A stretch of 64,000 nt of DNA, from NCBI GenBank assembly GCA_905132765.1, contig CAJHQP010002195.1, positions 27,698 to 91,697 on the forward strand, written 5' to 3'. Position numbers and translations under genes: made by a program. Source of the stretch: Moricandia arvensis. Lineage: Eukaryota; Streptophyta; Magnoliopsida; Brassicales; Brassicaceae. Each line of letters starts with the position of its first letter. The first letter of the stretch is position 1. Shown here piece after piece: positions 20,352-31,325 of this stretch. The notes under the pieces were generated by a model. It was not told where the DNA came from, did no database searches, and saw only the letters and a list, made by a program, of their open reading frames with translations.

Positions 20352-21167
20352 TCAAACGAAAGAACTGAGATTGAAGGAGCCCATCATGTTTGCAAGGGCA
20401 GAACTCATATCTAATTGAAGCTGAAGCTTCTGAAGTTCAAGCTGTTGCCTCAAAACTGGATCTTCCACTTGCTCTGCTGTTGCAGCTGGCTGGTGCGTCT
20501 GCTCCGTCTCTAAACCCTGAGCAGGAACAGATTCAGCGCTAACTGCTGCTCCTTCATCACTTGTTGTCACACACTTCTCAACAGCAGAAGCAGCCACAGG
20601 TTTGGGCTTATTCACAGCACATGAAGCATGAACGTGATAGTTACAAGCATAACAGTTATAAGACCAAAACCTACCATCCATACCCACGTTACAGATATTG
20701 CAAACAAGCTGATTCACGTAACCAAACTGAGTAAAAGACATAGCAGGAGGAGTACTGTTGTAAACAAGAAGAAGACTATGGAGAGGATGAGAGTCATGAA
20801 CCAAAACCTCAGGCAAATGAGCGCATTGAACATGGAGGTCAAAGTCACACAAAGGACAACAGTAAGAGAACCCTTTACCTCCAGTGCAGCCACAGGCTCT
20901 GCAGAGGAAGGTACCAGCGCTGTAAGTGGTGTAAGGGACTAGAGTCAAGTGGTGTAGCCCTATGTGGGAAGGGTGTTGGATCCCACGCACTGCGTTTCCA
21001 CATTGCTCATGGAGATTGAAGTCACATATTGAACAGATGTATGCGGTTGCAGATTCAGAGATGGCTGTTTCACAGCCTGGGCAGATTGTTGGAGAATCTG
21101 AGGGTTTAGGTGTCTGAAGCTTTTGGAGTTTTAGATTGTGTGGATGGCTAAAATGTTTGTACTCCAT
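20352..21167 (-). CDS. DC1 (Cys/His-rich C1) domain protein
   Basis: Intronless 271-residue protein of the plant DC1/C1-like family (At2g42060 type). Three zinc-binding units are visible. Unit 1 is about residues 6-56 (His-x-His start, CPGC, CSICDFNLHEQC). Unit 2 is about 65-116 (CRACGC, CPLCDFDLHVQCA). Unit 3 is about 124-180 (CNIC, CYACNYHVHASCA). A ~90-residue tail follows, rich in Ala, Glu and Gln, with QQLELQKLQLQLDM predicted helical. C1-like domains bind zinc and possibly lipids or proteins; the plant family is often linked to stress and hormone responses, but no function is shown here. The 3' third has a partial duplicate at 15433-15540. No lesion is seen. Confidence 0.88.
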   Translation of the reverse strand: MEYKHFSHPHNLKLQKLQTPKPSDSPTICPGCETAISESATAYICSICDFNLHEQCGNAVRGIQHPSHIGLHHLTLVPYTTYSAGTFLCRACGCTGGKGFSYCCPLCDFDLHVQCAHLPEVLVHDSHPLHSLLLVYNSTPPAMSFTQFGYVNQLVCNICNVGMDGRFWSYNCYACNYHVHASCAVNKPKPVAASAVEKCVTTSDEGAAVSAESVPAQGLETEQTHQPAATAEQVEDPVLRQQLELQKLQLQLDMSSALANMMGSFNLSSFV

Positions 21168-22025
21168 TGTTCACTACTTTGGAGTTTGCATAGCTTGTGT
21201 TGTTTGGATCATGCTGTTTATAAGGTTTCTCTGACTTTGAATTGTTCCAAGTCTAAGTTGTATTGATTGGTTGATTAGTTTTTCTTAATGTGCAATTTGG
21301 CGGGATATTAGTAATTTTTGGATAATGAAAACTAGTAGAGGAAGCGCCGTTGACTTTAGAAAGTCAACTACTTGAGGTTTGACCAACAAGTCACCGACTC
21401 ACCCTATCTCTGTTTTGTTTATTATACCAGTATTCTCTTTTTAATGTTTCCATGTCTAATTATTAGGTGCCATCATTAGATTCCTATCAACCGCTAATTA
21501 CAAATAAGTTTCTCGTCATTTGCATGTCGCAGCTATTTACAACTGATCATAGGTAGTATTTCTATGATAGGATCTAAAAAAATATTTTTAGGGACAAGAA
21601 AATAAATCCAAAACATCAAATATATCAGGAATAACAAGAGTAAGTAATTTTTTTTATTATAGGTTCTTTATAGAATTTCAGTTAAGGTAAGCAAAATGAG
21701 ATATGATTCTAACTAAAGTCACATATTTTGAAACAAAAATATTAGTCCTATATTTATTCCTTAACCTATAAGAACAATTGTTGTAAAACTCCCACGGTCG
21801 TGGTGATTAGGATTGGTCTTTTTTTTTTACTGGTGGATGGTGATGAATGAAATTACAAATTAATTACAAACAGTTTGAACCAAAGATAAGTCGTGAAATC
21901 GTTGCAACACACAGGTGAATCATTACGTTAAATAATCCTTATGAGGACTTCGACTTTAGTAACAGTCGAGAACGCTTTCCTCCTATATCTAATTACGGAT
22001 ATTGATGTTTTCAGCTGAAATTGTA
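21168..22025. other. DC1 promoter and spacer
   Basis: Upstream of DC1. A TTGAC-rich stretch (GTTGACTTTAGAAAGTCAACTACTTGAGGTTTGACC, about 21349-21384, includes two inverted TTGACT/AGTCAAC W-box-like cores) could be bound by WRKY factors. The rest is AT-rich with nothing else recognised. Confidence 0.45.
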
Positions 22026-22034
22026 TAATTTTTA

Positions 22035-23159
22035 GGGAAATTTGTTTTTTTAGTCCGAAAAAACAGGTACATTGTCTCATTAGGCTATTTCCAATTTTGT
22101 ATCACTTTTACCTATAATGCCCTTTTCTATCTATAAAAATCAATCAAATAAATAGTTTTACAAACAAAAAAAATTTGAAAAAAATAAGAACTACTAATGA
22201 AATAACTAAATTAAATTATAGGTGCTTTTTTTTGTTGAAAAAATGTTTAAATCAAAATTTCAGATTTCATTCTACGAAAAGAAGAATTGACATTCTACGA
22301 AATAGAAAATGAAATTCACGTTTTTCATTAAATCTACTAAGTTTAGAATATGTCATCTACGTAAATTGAAGTAATCTAAAAATACTCGGAATACACATTC
22401 TACGTTTAATCTATCGCTCTAAATCTTGTAGAACACATAATCTACACATTACTCGAAAATCTAATAACGGTAGAAATTGAATTCAAACCTATTCATTGTA
22501 TTCTACATATAGTAGAATGCGCATTCTACAGATAAATATGAACAGTTCCGAAAATATGGAAAAATAAATCTTTGAAAATATTCATTTTCCATATTTGGCA
22601 AAATCGAAATATTAACTATATTCTTATACTTCAATTAGTTTCCATATTAGAAATAATAATTAGTTTAGTTATTAACTTATATTTTATATTTGAAAATTAG
22701 TTTTTTATTGTATTTTTATATTTGATAACTAGTTTTATATTTTTATATTATTAATGTATTTTTATATTTAATATTGAGTTTTATATATTTATATTTGACA
22801 ACTAGTTTTCATATTGGAAATATTAATTAGTTTATTTATTAACTTATATTTTACATTTGAAAATTAGTTTTTATTGTATTTTTATATTTGATAACTAGTT
22901 TTTTTTATATTATCAATGTATTTTTATATTTAATATTTAGTTTTATATTTTTATATTTGCCAATTAGTTTTTATATTGGAGATATTAATTAGTTTAAATA
23001 TTAACTTATATTTTTATATTTGACAATTTTTTTTAAATTGTATTTCCGAGGGTACAATTGGTATATAGGGAAAAGTTATCCTAATGAGACAACTTTTAGT
23101 TGTGATTAGCTTAGTAGGACAATATACCTATTTTTTTGGCCTAAAAAAATAATTTTCCC
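22035..23159. mobile_element. non-autonomous Mutator-like (MULE) element, 9-bp TSD
   Basis: A 1,125-bp AT-rich insert bounded by a perfect 9-bp direct repeat TAATTTTTA (22026-22034 and 23160-23168). Ends are inverted repeats: GGGAAA.TT.TTTTTTTAG.CC at the left and its complement at the right, with similarity over about 40 bp (including GTACATTGTC/GTATATTGTC). A 9-bp duplication with long terminal inverted repeats is the signature of Mutator-like elements. No transposase frame is present. The interior holds two ~175-bp near-copies (about 22645-22815 and 22815-23000) of a TTTTATATTTGATAACTAGTTTT-type repeat. Confidence 0.82.
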
Positions 23160-23168
23160 TAATTTTTA

Positions 23169-23996
23169 TATAGTATCAAAGCCTTACCTAATTAAACTAC
23201 GTTATCAATCCCCACCATACATCAAATAATGTAAGCAAACAAATGACAATACACCAAACTAAAGTTATACCCAATTTCTAGCCGCAGTACTATATCTTTT
23301 CAAAATAGTATAAATTACGAGACATTATAATAAAATTAATTAATTAGCTCCAAATCATTCCACAGAACGTCGGGTTAAGGACACTCACATCAGTCATGGT
23401 ATATCAAAGAAATAAACAAAAACAAATCGATTGAATTTCTAAATGGATTTAACAAAATGTCAAAATCCAAATCTTGGAAGATTGGTGGTAGTCTAAATTA
23501 CAAAACCTGTAATTTCGACCAAGATCAGATGTTTTTTTTTTGTAAAAACCAACATCAGATGTTGTACAGGTCACCATTCACCAAGTATGTAATGGAGTAA
23601 TTAATTAATAGCATATTCAACATCACCGAAAGCCCTAATATTTTTATATATATTTAGTATATGAAAACGACTCCTAGACTCCTTAGAAAATAAAATTTGA
23701 TAATGAAGAGAAAAGTCAAAACAGGGAAAAAAATTTACGTGAATAATGAAGCACGTCACAATAAGTAATTTTTAATAGATGTTACATATGCAACAAAAAA
23801 AAGAATGAATTTAACGTATACCAAGCATAAAGTCTTGAAAATATATGAATTCCACTAGGATCGTAAATTTGTATTGAAATGTCTTGAATGTTAGTACTAA
23901 TTAATAAACGTTAAACAACCAATTTGTAAAACAGCAATATACATCATGCACTTTTTATATGGAATCGATAAATGAAATGTAAATTAATTGAAATTC
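23169..23996. other. AT-rich spacer
   Basis: No coding potential or repeat family recognised. Only A/T runs and short random ORFs. Confidence 0.5.
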
Positions 23997-23997
23997 T

Positions 23998-24042
23998 GGG
24001 GGAGGGGGGAGGGGGGAGGGGGGAGGGGGGAGGGGGGAGGGG
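23998..24042 (+). repeat. GGGGGGA minisatellite, G-quadruplex-prone
   Basis: Six to seven tandem copies of the 7-mer GGGGGGA on the plus strand within 45 bp, embedded in otherwise AT-rich sequence. Runs of six Gs separated by single A fulfil any G-quadruplex rule. It lies about 780 bp beyond the 3' end of the WRC gene. Confidence 0.95.
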
Positions 24043-24117
24043 TTTGAGAAAAAATCTCGGTTTTAACCACACGGCAGCTCGTTGGCCCGCCTTCCATTTA
24101 CATTCAACTTTCAAGGT

Positions 24118-24388
24118 ATTAAAACATCTCTAACCCATTATTATTTCTATTTTTAAAATAACATGTAGAAGTGAAATTATTCCAATCTATCTCTAATTTT
24201 TCCTTTATAATAAAAAATATTATTTTTTCTCTATTTATAGAGGAAAAAATAGCATTCTTCTATTTCTTACTCTATATTTAAAAATTGCTATTATAAAGAA
24301 ATATATTAAAACATATCTTATTTTTATCATAAAATTTTTTTATTATAAAAATAAAAATAGCAAAATACATTGGAAATGGTTTTAAACT
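24118..24388. mobile_element. candidate MITE with inverted ends
   Basis: The left end TTAAAACATCTCTAACCCATTATTA pairs imperfectly with the right end, whose complement begins TTTAAAACCATTTCCAATG. The interior is almost pure A/T. TTGGCCCGCCTT occurs on both sides (about 24083 and 24397), which could be part of an older duplication. No TSD is certain. Confidence 0.45.
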
Positions 24389-24823
24389 CCCATTATTGGC
24401 CCGCCTTGCATCCCATTAGGCGTATGATGTAACTATAGTTTTGCAAATACCGTAGCTAATTATGGTTGAAACTGAAAAAAAATTAGTTCACATAATTTTG
24501 CTAAAAAGTAGAAACACCATTTAAGTTGTTATTACTATTATTTACACTAAATAAATTCTAGAAAAACAGCTAGAATACCGTTTTTAATTTTATTTGTTTT
24601 ATCAATCGTATTCTATTCCGTTTATGCATCTAAAGTTCAACTGTTAAAACCTTAATTAAAAGGAAACATCCACCAAATATCTTAATATGTGATCAAGAGC
24701 AAACGCCAAGTCCTCGGTCAATCTACATGAACAATGTTCACACACAATACATAGAGATATGTTCATTATCATCATGTACATAAACATATACACATATAAC
24801 TCTGTAAATGCTGATCGACAGAC

Positions 24824-26434
24824 TTACTTATCATAATCAGTAAACTGATCAGCAGGTGCACTTATCTCACTCTCAGCAGCAACCACCACATCAGCATTAC
24901 CACTACTTGTACTGGTTTGTCCAAGCAAACTACTAATGGAACGTGCCTTTACTATCCCAAGCTTCACTCTCTTCTTCTTCACTTCCATCACCACCGCCTT
25001 TTTCTCTCCGCCGCCTCGGCCGCCACGACCACCGGCACTCTTGTTCATGCTCCTTACTCTTCCTTTACCAAGGTGGTGCTCACAAAGAGAGTACCCATAA
25101 AGAGTTTGCTGACAACATCTCCATCCTCTACCGTTAACACGGCTGCACCGTGATCCTTCCTCTAACACACCGTTCTTTTTGGCTCTCTTCTTCCCTTTTT
25201 TACCACCATTAGCTTCTTCTTCTTCTTCTTCTTCCTCATCATCTCCTTGTTCCTCGAAGCTTATAAAGCTTCTTCTCTTCCTCAAAGTAACACCCTTCTC
25301 ATTCTTCTCGACAACTATTATATATATACATACAAATGGTGAATGGTGCAACCAAAAAAAACATAAAGATTAGCTCTATATGTGTACCTTGTGTTGAAGA
25401 GTCGGATTCTCCTTGGGGATTAACGTTCTTGCTGTGAATGGTTTGAAGCAATAAGAAAGAATAAAACTTAAATATAAAGATAGATGAAAGCGATCTGAGT
25501 GCAAGAAAAAAAAGAAAATAATAGAGAGCACACAAGATATAGGGGTCGTCGATATGGGGACCATTGGTATAAGAGCATCCCATGCTAACGTGCACCGCCA
25601 TGAGGTGTGCATGTTTAGAGTATTATTGAGTTACTCATTATCGTTAACTACTACTCTTGTATTCCCAAATGTTTATGGTGTGAGAAGAGTGACAATAATA
25701 TAAAACCATAAGAAAAGAAAATGAATTTATAACTTAAGAATTATAGATCCAGTCTCGATCATATCATCTGCAAATTAAACATTGTTCACATATAACAAAA
25801 GCTTGTAGTTGTTATTTGATCCAATTTCATACAACAAAAGCTTTGTATTATCTAATTAATTAGTAATTACACCCACAAAGTTATATCAGAGAAAGAAGGA
25901 ATTGTAGAAGAAAAGATTCATAATGTTTATACAAATTCACTTACCTGCTAGATGCATCAGTACTACTCTTCACGTCTACATCATCATCATCATCCTCATC
26001 CTTCTAGAAAACAAAGATGAGCAATTAACACAAAAAGATCTTCAATTGAGAAGAATAATCATTCTCCAGTGAAAATTAAACCAATTATTTCCCCACACAA
26101 AAAAAGGTAAAAATAAATAAAGTACGGTCTTCAGACAACAGAAACTGCACCCAAGAATCTAAGTTATGTTTCTAATTAAATCTCAACGTACACTAAAACT
26201 CACCAAAGCTTTCTTCTCCTTCTTCCTCACCACATCTCTATGAATCAACCGGTCAGTAACCGGCGACGGTGGTGGTGGAAGCTGAAGAAGAGAAGCAAGA
26301 ACACCGTCTCTGTCTTGGCCGCAAAAGTATGGAGCGGTGGTGGCCGTAGGTGACCGGTTAGAGTAGAGATCTGATAGAGGAACAGGTAATAGAGACGAAA
26401 GAGGAAGAGGAACTTGTCGTTTCCGGATCCTCAT
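24824..26434 (-). CDS. WRC-domain protein (4 exons)
   Basis: Minus-strand exons 26434-26204, 26003-25945, 25431-25388 and 25314-24824 join in phase to 274 residues. The WRC domain spans about residues 164-197: Cys168, then WRC at 176-178, Cys189 and HH at 191-192, followed by a basic LGKGR. WRC domains carry a C3H zinc motif and nuclear-localisation residues and are known from growth-regulating factors, but no QLQ domain is present, so this is a WRC-only protein (At2g42040 type) rather than a GRF. Before the WRC are an acidic run (DEEEEEEEE, about 136-145) and basic KKGKKRAKK; the N-terminus is Pro/Ser-rich. It is probably nuclear and DNA-associated; target unknown. Exons 2 and 3 are short (59 and 44 bp) and also acidic. 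No lesion is seen. Confidence 0.85.
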
Positions 26435-28598
26435 CGTATTAGAAAAAAAGATTCTTGAATTTTTGTTTGCACCAAAGAAAGAACTTTAAATAAATTAGAA
26501 GAAAGAGTAATCCTATTTTTTTCTTTACATGGATTTGGAAACAAAAATAAAATAAAAAGGAGAAGAAGGCTTTGTGGTGTTGTGGTGCTCTCTTGGTAAT
26601 GGTTCTTCTCTCTCTTTCTCACTCACTTTTTAATTGTTGTTGCACCCAAAAAGCAATTTATTAGTAATTGAGAGAGGAAGAGTCCACGTTGGAATTACTG
26701 CGATTACTATATATAAATTCAATTTTTATATATGCATTTAAGTATATATTTTTGGCGTGGAGAAATAAACTATAACCGGTAAAAAAGGTAACTGGCATTT
26801 GGTGTAATTATTGGTAGCTGACTATAAAATTATACAAATATGCAAAATTTATTTAAATAAGTTAAATAATCGCTTTTATAACTTATTTTGTATTTAGCCA
26901 TACATTATTCAAATATATATTGTATATTAATTTTTTTTCTGAACTTATTTAGTTGAATATAAGTATTTCTTTATTATATTAGGTGAATCTAACATATGAA
27001 TTTACTCGAGAAGATTTAAAAGATCACAAACGTAGATCCAAAACAAATATCAAATTTTAAAAGATTTGAATTTTAATCCATCATTTGATTGAATCTTCAA
27101 TATAAAGATTTTTTTTTTAAACGAATTTAAATGGGTATACGAACATCACCACTAATTGACTAATTGATTAATCTCGGGTTTAACTCGTAGGGTTTATTAT
27201 CTTATACATAAACATATCATGTAAAATCATTCCACTTACCCAAAAAGATTGTGATAATTGTTTGTTATTGACTTAAATGTAGTTGTTGAACCGTGTTGCA
27301 CATGTATAATGTGATATATAGAGCTAATGAACTCATGTATATTGATTTTCTTTTTCTTTTTCTTTTACTGCAATTCACGTAGATTTATGTATAGAACAAA
27401 TGTTTGCTATATAGTACAGACTTATATACAGTTGAACCGAAGTAGTTTAAAAAAAGTAGGTGAAAAACAACAATGCAAACAGCAGATAATGATTTGTTTT
27501 TTTTTTTGTTTTTTGCGTTTGCGTGGGGACGCTCGGTATGGGTTCGCCATGTTAGGGTAAAGAAAAAAAATTTATATATATTTAAGAAAATATTATCTTA
27601 ACATGGCATATCTGGTATAGTGGTTGAAGCTTATAATAAATAAAGCTTATGTGATTCTAAACAATCAGACAATACATTTTTTACGTTTTCATGGTCAAGA
27701 ATTCTATATATATATGAACTTCTTGAAATTTAAAAGTCAACACTTATGTCTCATCTGAGCTTCAAGATTAGCTCTGAACGTAAACTTGCATCTTGTATCC
27801 CACTGAAAACAACAACACAGCATGTGATTAACTAAAATTAATCGGATTTGTCCGGATCAGCTAACCCCATGAGTCCATGACATACAAATTATTGAAAGTT
27901 TAGGAGGAATTATCAAATTAAGGTAGTTTTTTAAGAAAAAAGAATAAAAATTGGGGGAGAGAGGCACGTGGAGAGTAGATGGCGCACGTGCAGAGAACCG
28001 GGAGAGGACGTAACCGGTGGCTTGTCTCCATTCTTATTGATGCCAGCTTGGACGATAGAGAGGGAGTGGGTGGAGGGAGAAGTTTTGTCTTTTAGAATAA
28101 TTAGTTTCTTATTTTTAAAATATTGGAAAAAGGTAAAAGACTGAAAAGAAATTTGAGAATTTTGGAAACATTTTTAAGTGTTTTAAAAATAAGAAAATAT
28201 TTTTTTATGTGATTCAACTTCTACTCAAAATTAAGTTTAGTTACACAACTAAATTATATTTAAATATAATATTTTATTATTTAAATTCTCTTTTAAAAAA
28301 TTATTTTTAGAAATATAAATAGATTATGATGTGTTTGCATCCCCTATCATTTTTCTCAATAAATATTTACTTCTATTAATCAACCCGATGAATGGGAATT
28401 CAAATATTGATTACAATCTTAAACCGAACAAAACAACACTAAATCAAATTTCACAACTCTAGTTTTGCTCAACCACCACACCGACGTGTTCCACTAAACC
28501 GTTCCATAGTCCTTAGAATATCACTTCTCGTTCTCTACCATTAATGTTAATCACTGTAACGCGATGTTCACCTTGTTGCTTCGGTTGCCGATAACTCC
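26435..28598. other. WRC promoter and long gene-free spacer
   Basis: No gene is recognised. A CT-rich leader lies at about 26570-26625. Two perfect CACGTG palindromes stand at 27965-27970 and 27985-27990 in a short GC-richer island (27955-28080). The remainder is AT-rich. Several genes expected here from Arabidopsis order (between At2g42040 and At2g41980) are absent. Confidence 0.5.
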
Positions 28599-28607
28599 CG
28601 TGACATC

Positions 28608-28834
28608 AGTGGCAGATCTAGAAAATATTTTGAATGGGAGCATAAAAAGGAAACTCAAAAAAAAATGAAGGAAAAAGAAGAGAAGGGGCTTTGAACCCAG
28701 GCTGAGTGGGGGCAAAAAATGACTTTTAACCATCAAAACTGCAGATTTTCTTATGACTCTAACGCATTTAAAAGCATTTCTATATTTTTGTGGTGGCAGC
28801 TGCACCCTTTCTAGATAACGTAGCTTCGCCACTG
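28608..28834. mobile_element. MITE, 227 bp, 9-bp TSD
   Basis: Bounded by CGTGACATC at 28599-28607 and 28835-28843. Ends are AGTGGCAGATCTAGAAA at the left and the complement of AGTGGCGAAGCTACGTTATCTAGAAA at the right, so they are inverted repeats of modest identity. The 9-bp duplication suggests a Mutator-type origin. The flanking sequence reads continuously across the insert (GATAACTCCCGTGACATCACCGG). Confidence 0.75.
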
Positions 28835-28843
28835 CGTGACATC

Positions 28844-29251
28844 ACCGGAGTAGCTGGGTCGTGACGATCTCTTCAAGCTTACAATGGACATTGACATTAA
28901 CGGTCTAACACTGAAGGTCGAGAAGGAAGAGTGAATCTAACCTGTAGGAGAGTCAACGAAGCCTCACACAACAATCAGCTAGGATTGTTCATACTTTATC
29001 TTCGGTAAAGAATATTGATATGAGATAACAACTAACTCATGCTTACAAAATGATCCAAAATTGAACTTAATACATATCCAATGTATAACTAAGCATATTA
29101 TGTTTGTCATGTGAAACTTGTTAACATTTGTGTATCGAGTGGGACGAGATCGTATTATATTTGTTTAGTATTGCAAAAATTAACAATGATAATAAAAGAG
29201 AGCTAGGAACGACAGTATTGCACTTGCATCCCTCGTAGAAATAGGTGGGAA
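28844..29251. other. spacer, nothing recognised
   Basis: The flanks of the MITE (28440-28600 and 28844-28960) are GC-richer and may belong to a decayed gene, but I cannot identify it. Confidence 0.4.
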
Positions 29252-29259
29252 TACGCTGG

Positions 29260-29990
29260 CTGCCAGCCTGGGCATCCGGGTCCTCGGGTCGGGTTCGGGT
29301 CGGGTCCTGTCGGGTCCGGGTCTTTCGGGTCCTGAAAATTTAGACCCATATAGGTACCTGTAATTTTTCGGGTCGGTTCCGGGTCGGGTCTTGTCGGGTC
29401 CGGGTCGGTTCGGGTCTATAATTTCAATACCTGTAAAATACCCGTAATTTTTCGGGTCCATATCGGGTCCGGATCAGGTTTGGGTATTTAGAATCTGAAA
29501 AATACATGGCATACCGAGACTCACTCAAATTTAATTAATATTTGTCATATATATCTAAATATTTATAAAATAGCTTAAATTAAACTATTAATAATCAACA
29601 TAAATCATTTTAAACTCTAAATTTTATAGTTTAAAGCTTCATATTACTTAAAAATGTTACAAAATAATAATAAATATTGTTAACAAAAGAAATTTCAACT
29701 AAATAAAATAATATATATATATATATATAAAACATAACACAAAAAATCATAGTTTTAATATACATATTTTTAAGTCGGGTACAAATCGGTTCTTGCGGGT
29801 CGGGTCTATTTGGATCGGTTCTTTTCGGGTCCGGGTCTATTCGGGTCGGTTCTCTTCGGGTCCGGGTCTATTCGGGTAAAAGAAATTTAGACCCAAAAGG
29901 TACTTGTAAACTTTCGGTTCGGGTTCGGGTCGGGTATTTTCGGACCGGGTCCGGGTCGGGTCTTCGGGTCCAGGTTAAAATGCCCAGGCC
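29260..29990. mobile_element. hAT-like non-autonomous element with CGGGTC arrays
   Basis: A 731-bp insert flanked by an 8-bp direct repeat TACGCTGG (29252-29259 and 29991-29998), the TSD size of hAT elements. Ends share an inverted GCCTGGGCAT / ATGCCCAGGC. Both subterminal regions are packed with CGGGTC/CGGGTCCGGGT motifs (about 29275-29470 and 29775-29970), and the centre is AT-rich. There is no transposase. ORFs with Pro/Gly/Arg-rich translation here are products of the repeats. Confidence 0.82.
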
Positions 29991-29998
29991 TACGCTGG

Positions 29999-31243
29999 CA
30001 TGTCACATTAAGCCAAAAATCGAGAAAACATATTTTTTTCTTTTCTTTTCATATTGTTAAAGACCCGGGTCGATGTCTTAACGTGCACCTTGTTCATTCA
30101 AAAAATACATTTTCCATAAATTTCACGAAAAAAAAAAATATGTGTGCTTTTCGATCGTGATTATTTTTAATTTTAAGTTTACGATATACTATAGTTTAGA
30201 GTAGTTGATAAATCCGTTTCGAAAGAACGAACAGTTTAGAGTAGGTATAGCTCTTTTCATGCAATTTACACACTACTGTAATTGGTATAGCTGATGCGAC
30301 ATTGGTTCGTTTGTTGTAAACTATTCTGATGAAATTGAAACGAGGCTTGGTTTCTATATGCTGATTTGAAAAAGTCATCCACATGTTTGTAAATTTTAAG
30401 CGTTGTCACGAAACCTTAATTATGTATAAATATGTAAGATTTTCAAGATTTATTGTGTTTATCAAGTAAATATAAGTCATTTGCTTTGGTCTTATTAATT
30501 GTGTATATTCATCTGTATTTTGCTATCTTTGACACATTAGTATTACTTTAGTCGTTGCTTGAGTTGTTTTATGTAACCACATACGACCTTGTTGTACGTA
30601 CGTAGATAGATGCAAATATGGTGAGGCCTTTCGGGGATGTGGCAGCGCTGGAGATCAGTACGTGGTCGGAGAGGAGTCACGATTGCTACAAGTAGGGCAT
30701 CGTAATTGAGAGTGTCCTATCCCTGCCACGAGATGAAGAAAATAGATATTTCTTGTATCCAATATTTACATGCTCTTGATGTCATAAATCTAATGTAAAT
30801 GACATAGAAACTATTATAGAATAAATCATTAGAGAGATTTCTTACTATACATCAAAAGTTTGTTTTATCAAGCTAGCCACATATATATATATATAAATTA
30901 CAACCTTTGAATTCACAAGAAATGTTAATTGAATAGATATTATTATGCATGATGCATAGTGATAAGGAATCACATTTAATAAATTATTAAAATTCATTAT
31001 AATTAAAGAGTTAAACGCTTTTCATTAGTTTTTCTTTTGTATCAAGTTTCTGAGAAGGTTTAGGAAATGTTTTTTGAGCCAAATAGATAACATTCCGCTG
31101 CTTATAGAATATATATTTTCAGAATTATGTAAGTCCAAACTCTTTACTAATTAATCTGGTAGATAGAAACATAACTTTGTTGTTGTTATCGACATTAACT
31201 GTTGAGTGTTTATCAAATATTATTACAGTTACTTGAACAAAAA
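29999..31243. other. spacer, nothing firm
   Basis: Mostly AT-rich. A GC-richer patch at about 30610-30740 (GGTGAGGCCTTTCGGGGATG onward) has no ORF, and I could not assign it. (TA)n stretches lie near 30880. Confidence 0.4.
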
Positions 31244-31325
31244 GTCGCTTTGGCCGAGTGGTTAAGGCGTGTGCCTGCTAAGTACATGGGATTTTCCCGC
31301 GAGAGTTCGAATCTCTTAGGCGACG
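31244..31325 (+). tRNA. tRNA-Ser (anticodon GCT)
   Basis: 82 nt. The acceptor stem GTCGCTT pairs with AGGCGAC (one G-U), discriminator G. The A box is TGGCCGAGTGG, the anticodon loop CTGCTAA gives anticodon GCT, and a long variable arm with a GGGA/TCCC stem is typical of serine tRNA. The B box is AGTTCGAATCT. No intron. A CAA trinucleotide just upstream (GAACAAAAA) and T-runs downstream (TTTTCTTTTT, about 31328-31337) fit plant Pol III initiation and termination. All arms fold, so it should be functional. The 3' CCA is absent, as expected for a nuclear gene. Confidence 0.95.

Noticed and set aside
24917..25373. Plus-strand Ser/Pro-rich ORFs opposite the WRC gene
   Set aside because: They are antisense shadows of the acidic/basic low-complexity exon.
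27600..27670. tRNA-like box A (TGGTATAGTGGTTGAAGC)
   Set aside because: No box B (GGTTCRA) at the right distance and no cloverleaf arms; at best a very degraded SINE head.
29180..29461. Minus-strand Pro/Arg-rich protein
   Set aside because: Encoded by CGGGTC repeats of the hAT-like element.
30610..30740. GC-rich patch considered as a miRNA precursor
   Set aside because: I could not pair the arms into a long hairpin and recognise no mature miRNA sequence.
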